A stretch of DNA of 64,000 bases from Linepithema humile (taxonomy: Eukaryota > Arthropoda > Insecta > Hymenoptera > Formicidae). The stretch is taken from positions 29,957,911-30,021,910 of the forward strand of contig NC_090132.1 in NCBI RefSeq assembly GCF_040581485.1. The letters are read 5' to 3'. Below, piece by piece: positions 63,535 through 64,000 of this stretch; within the stretch, counting starts at the first letter, position 1; each line of letters opens with the position of its first letter. The notes below the pieces were generated by a model that was given only the letters and a program-made list of their open reading frames with translations, made no database searches and had not been told where the DNA came from. A program made the position numbers and the translations under genes.

Positions 63535-64000
63535 CTGTAATAAGATCGTCAGAAATTTCTAGCAAATTCGTGGAAATCAAGCAGTACAACGCAAAATTAA
63601 AATTAAGAGAATATGCACTATTTTGTAATTTATTACACTTTCATTAGCAATAGAATAATTTTATAACAATATATAATTACAATATATATTACAACATTTT
63701 GTTGTAACATATTTGTGTTATATGCAGTAACATATTCATAAAGTATTTATATCTTAAAAACTTTTCTCTCTTATTTTGACAACAATATTAAATATTATTT
63801 TGACAATGTACATAGATGACTATGCATTACCGCAGAATTATTTTTAAACAAATTTTATTGCCAACTTTCGTCTACTTTCTATAAATGCTCTAAATTATCT
63901 GTATCAGTCATAATGTGTACCATTACAGAATTACTCACGAATGAATCTGCGATCTAAAAACTACTTTGTATTGTTGTGACATGTGTCAGCGATGCTCTTC
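63535..64000. other. Right edge, presumed intron of the neighbouring gene
   Basis: AT-rich sequence upstream (minus strand) of the candidate terminal exon at 63534. No second exon is visible before the window ends. Confidence 0.35.

Noticed and set aside
1..64000. tRNA genes, rRNA, CRISPR arrays and prokaryotic signals
   Set aside because: I looked for tRNA-like B-box sequence and regular spacer arrays and saw none. The intron-containing genes and base composition point to an animal nuclear genome.

Overview
The window looks like an insect nuclear genome, most likely Hymenoptera and possibly an ant. It is AT-rich, with long gene-poor stretches, scattered CpG-dense islands, small coding exons with GT-AG introns, microsatellites and DNA transposons. 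There are no bacterial-style operons. The species assignment is inference, because nothing here is species-diagnostic.

The main content is the 5' half of one minus-strand gene, which I read as the FHOD-family formin (Fhos / FH1-FH2 domain-containing protein). A start exon at 58.1 kb (MASYRSY) leads across a 14.4 kb first intron into eight coding exons between 43.65 and 37.15 kb. I placed the junctions by hand. All nine exons are phase-consistent and add up to 1393 codons of a serine-rich, probably disordered protein. It carries four copies of an SGE(K/R)xWW module. A further minus-strand exon at 30.25-30.08 kb carries the recognisable FHOD N-terminal signature (VQYLNDVDPF ... QLAAVHRLLRAPHR) and ends in a perfect donor. 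That the 37-58 kb exons and the 30 kb exon belong to one gene is inference from strand, order and phase. CpG-dense segments with donor sites at 34.3-34.5 kb and 30.3-30.4 kb look like alternative promoters or first exons. The GTPase-binding/FH3, FH1 and FH2 exons were not seen in 1-30 kb and presumably lie beyond the left edge, so the first 30 kb is read as one very large intron.

Intron 1 of that gene contains an apparently complete cut-and-paste DNA transposon (45.4-48.4 kb). It has perfect terminal inverted repeats, flanking TTAA, and an intact transposase gene of 582 codons (from the preferred start) with a visible D-D-E signature. I interpret it as Kolobok-like. A 248-bp hAT-type MITE with its own terminal repeats and an 8-bp (7/8) target duplication is nested between the transposase start and one end.

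The right edge (59-64 kb), upstream of the formin start, holds two minus-strand segments that look like genuine exons of unrecognised neighbouring genes (60.76-60.96 and 63.36-63.53 kb) and a possible gene relic at 59.35-59.53 kb. Elsewhere I see microsatellites, a GA-rich tract, a 240-bp inverted-repeat element at 20.9-21.1 kb and otherwise unremarkable noncoding DNA.
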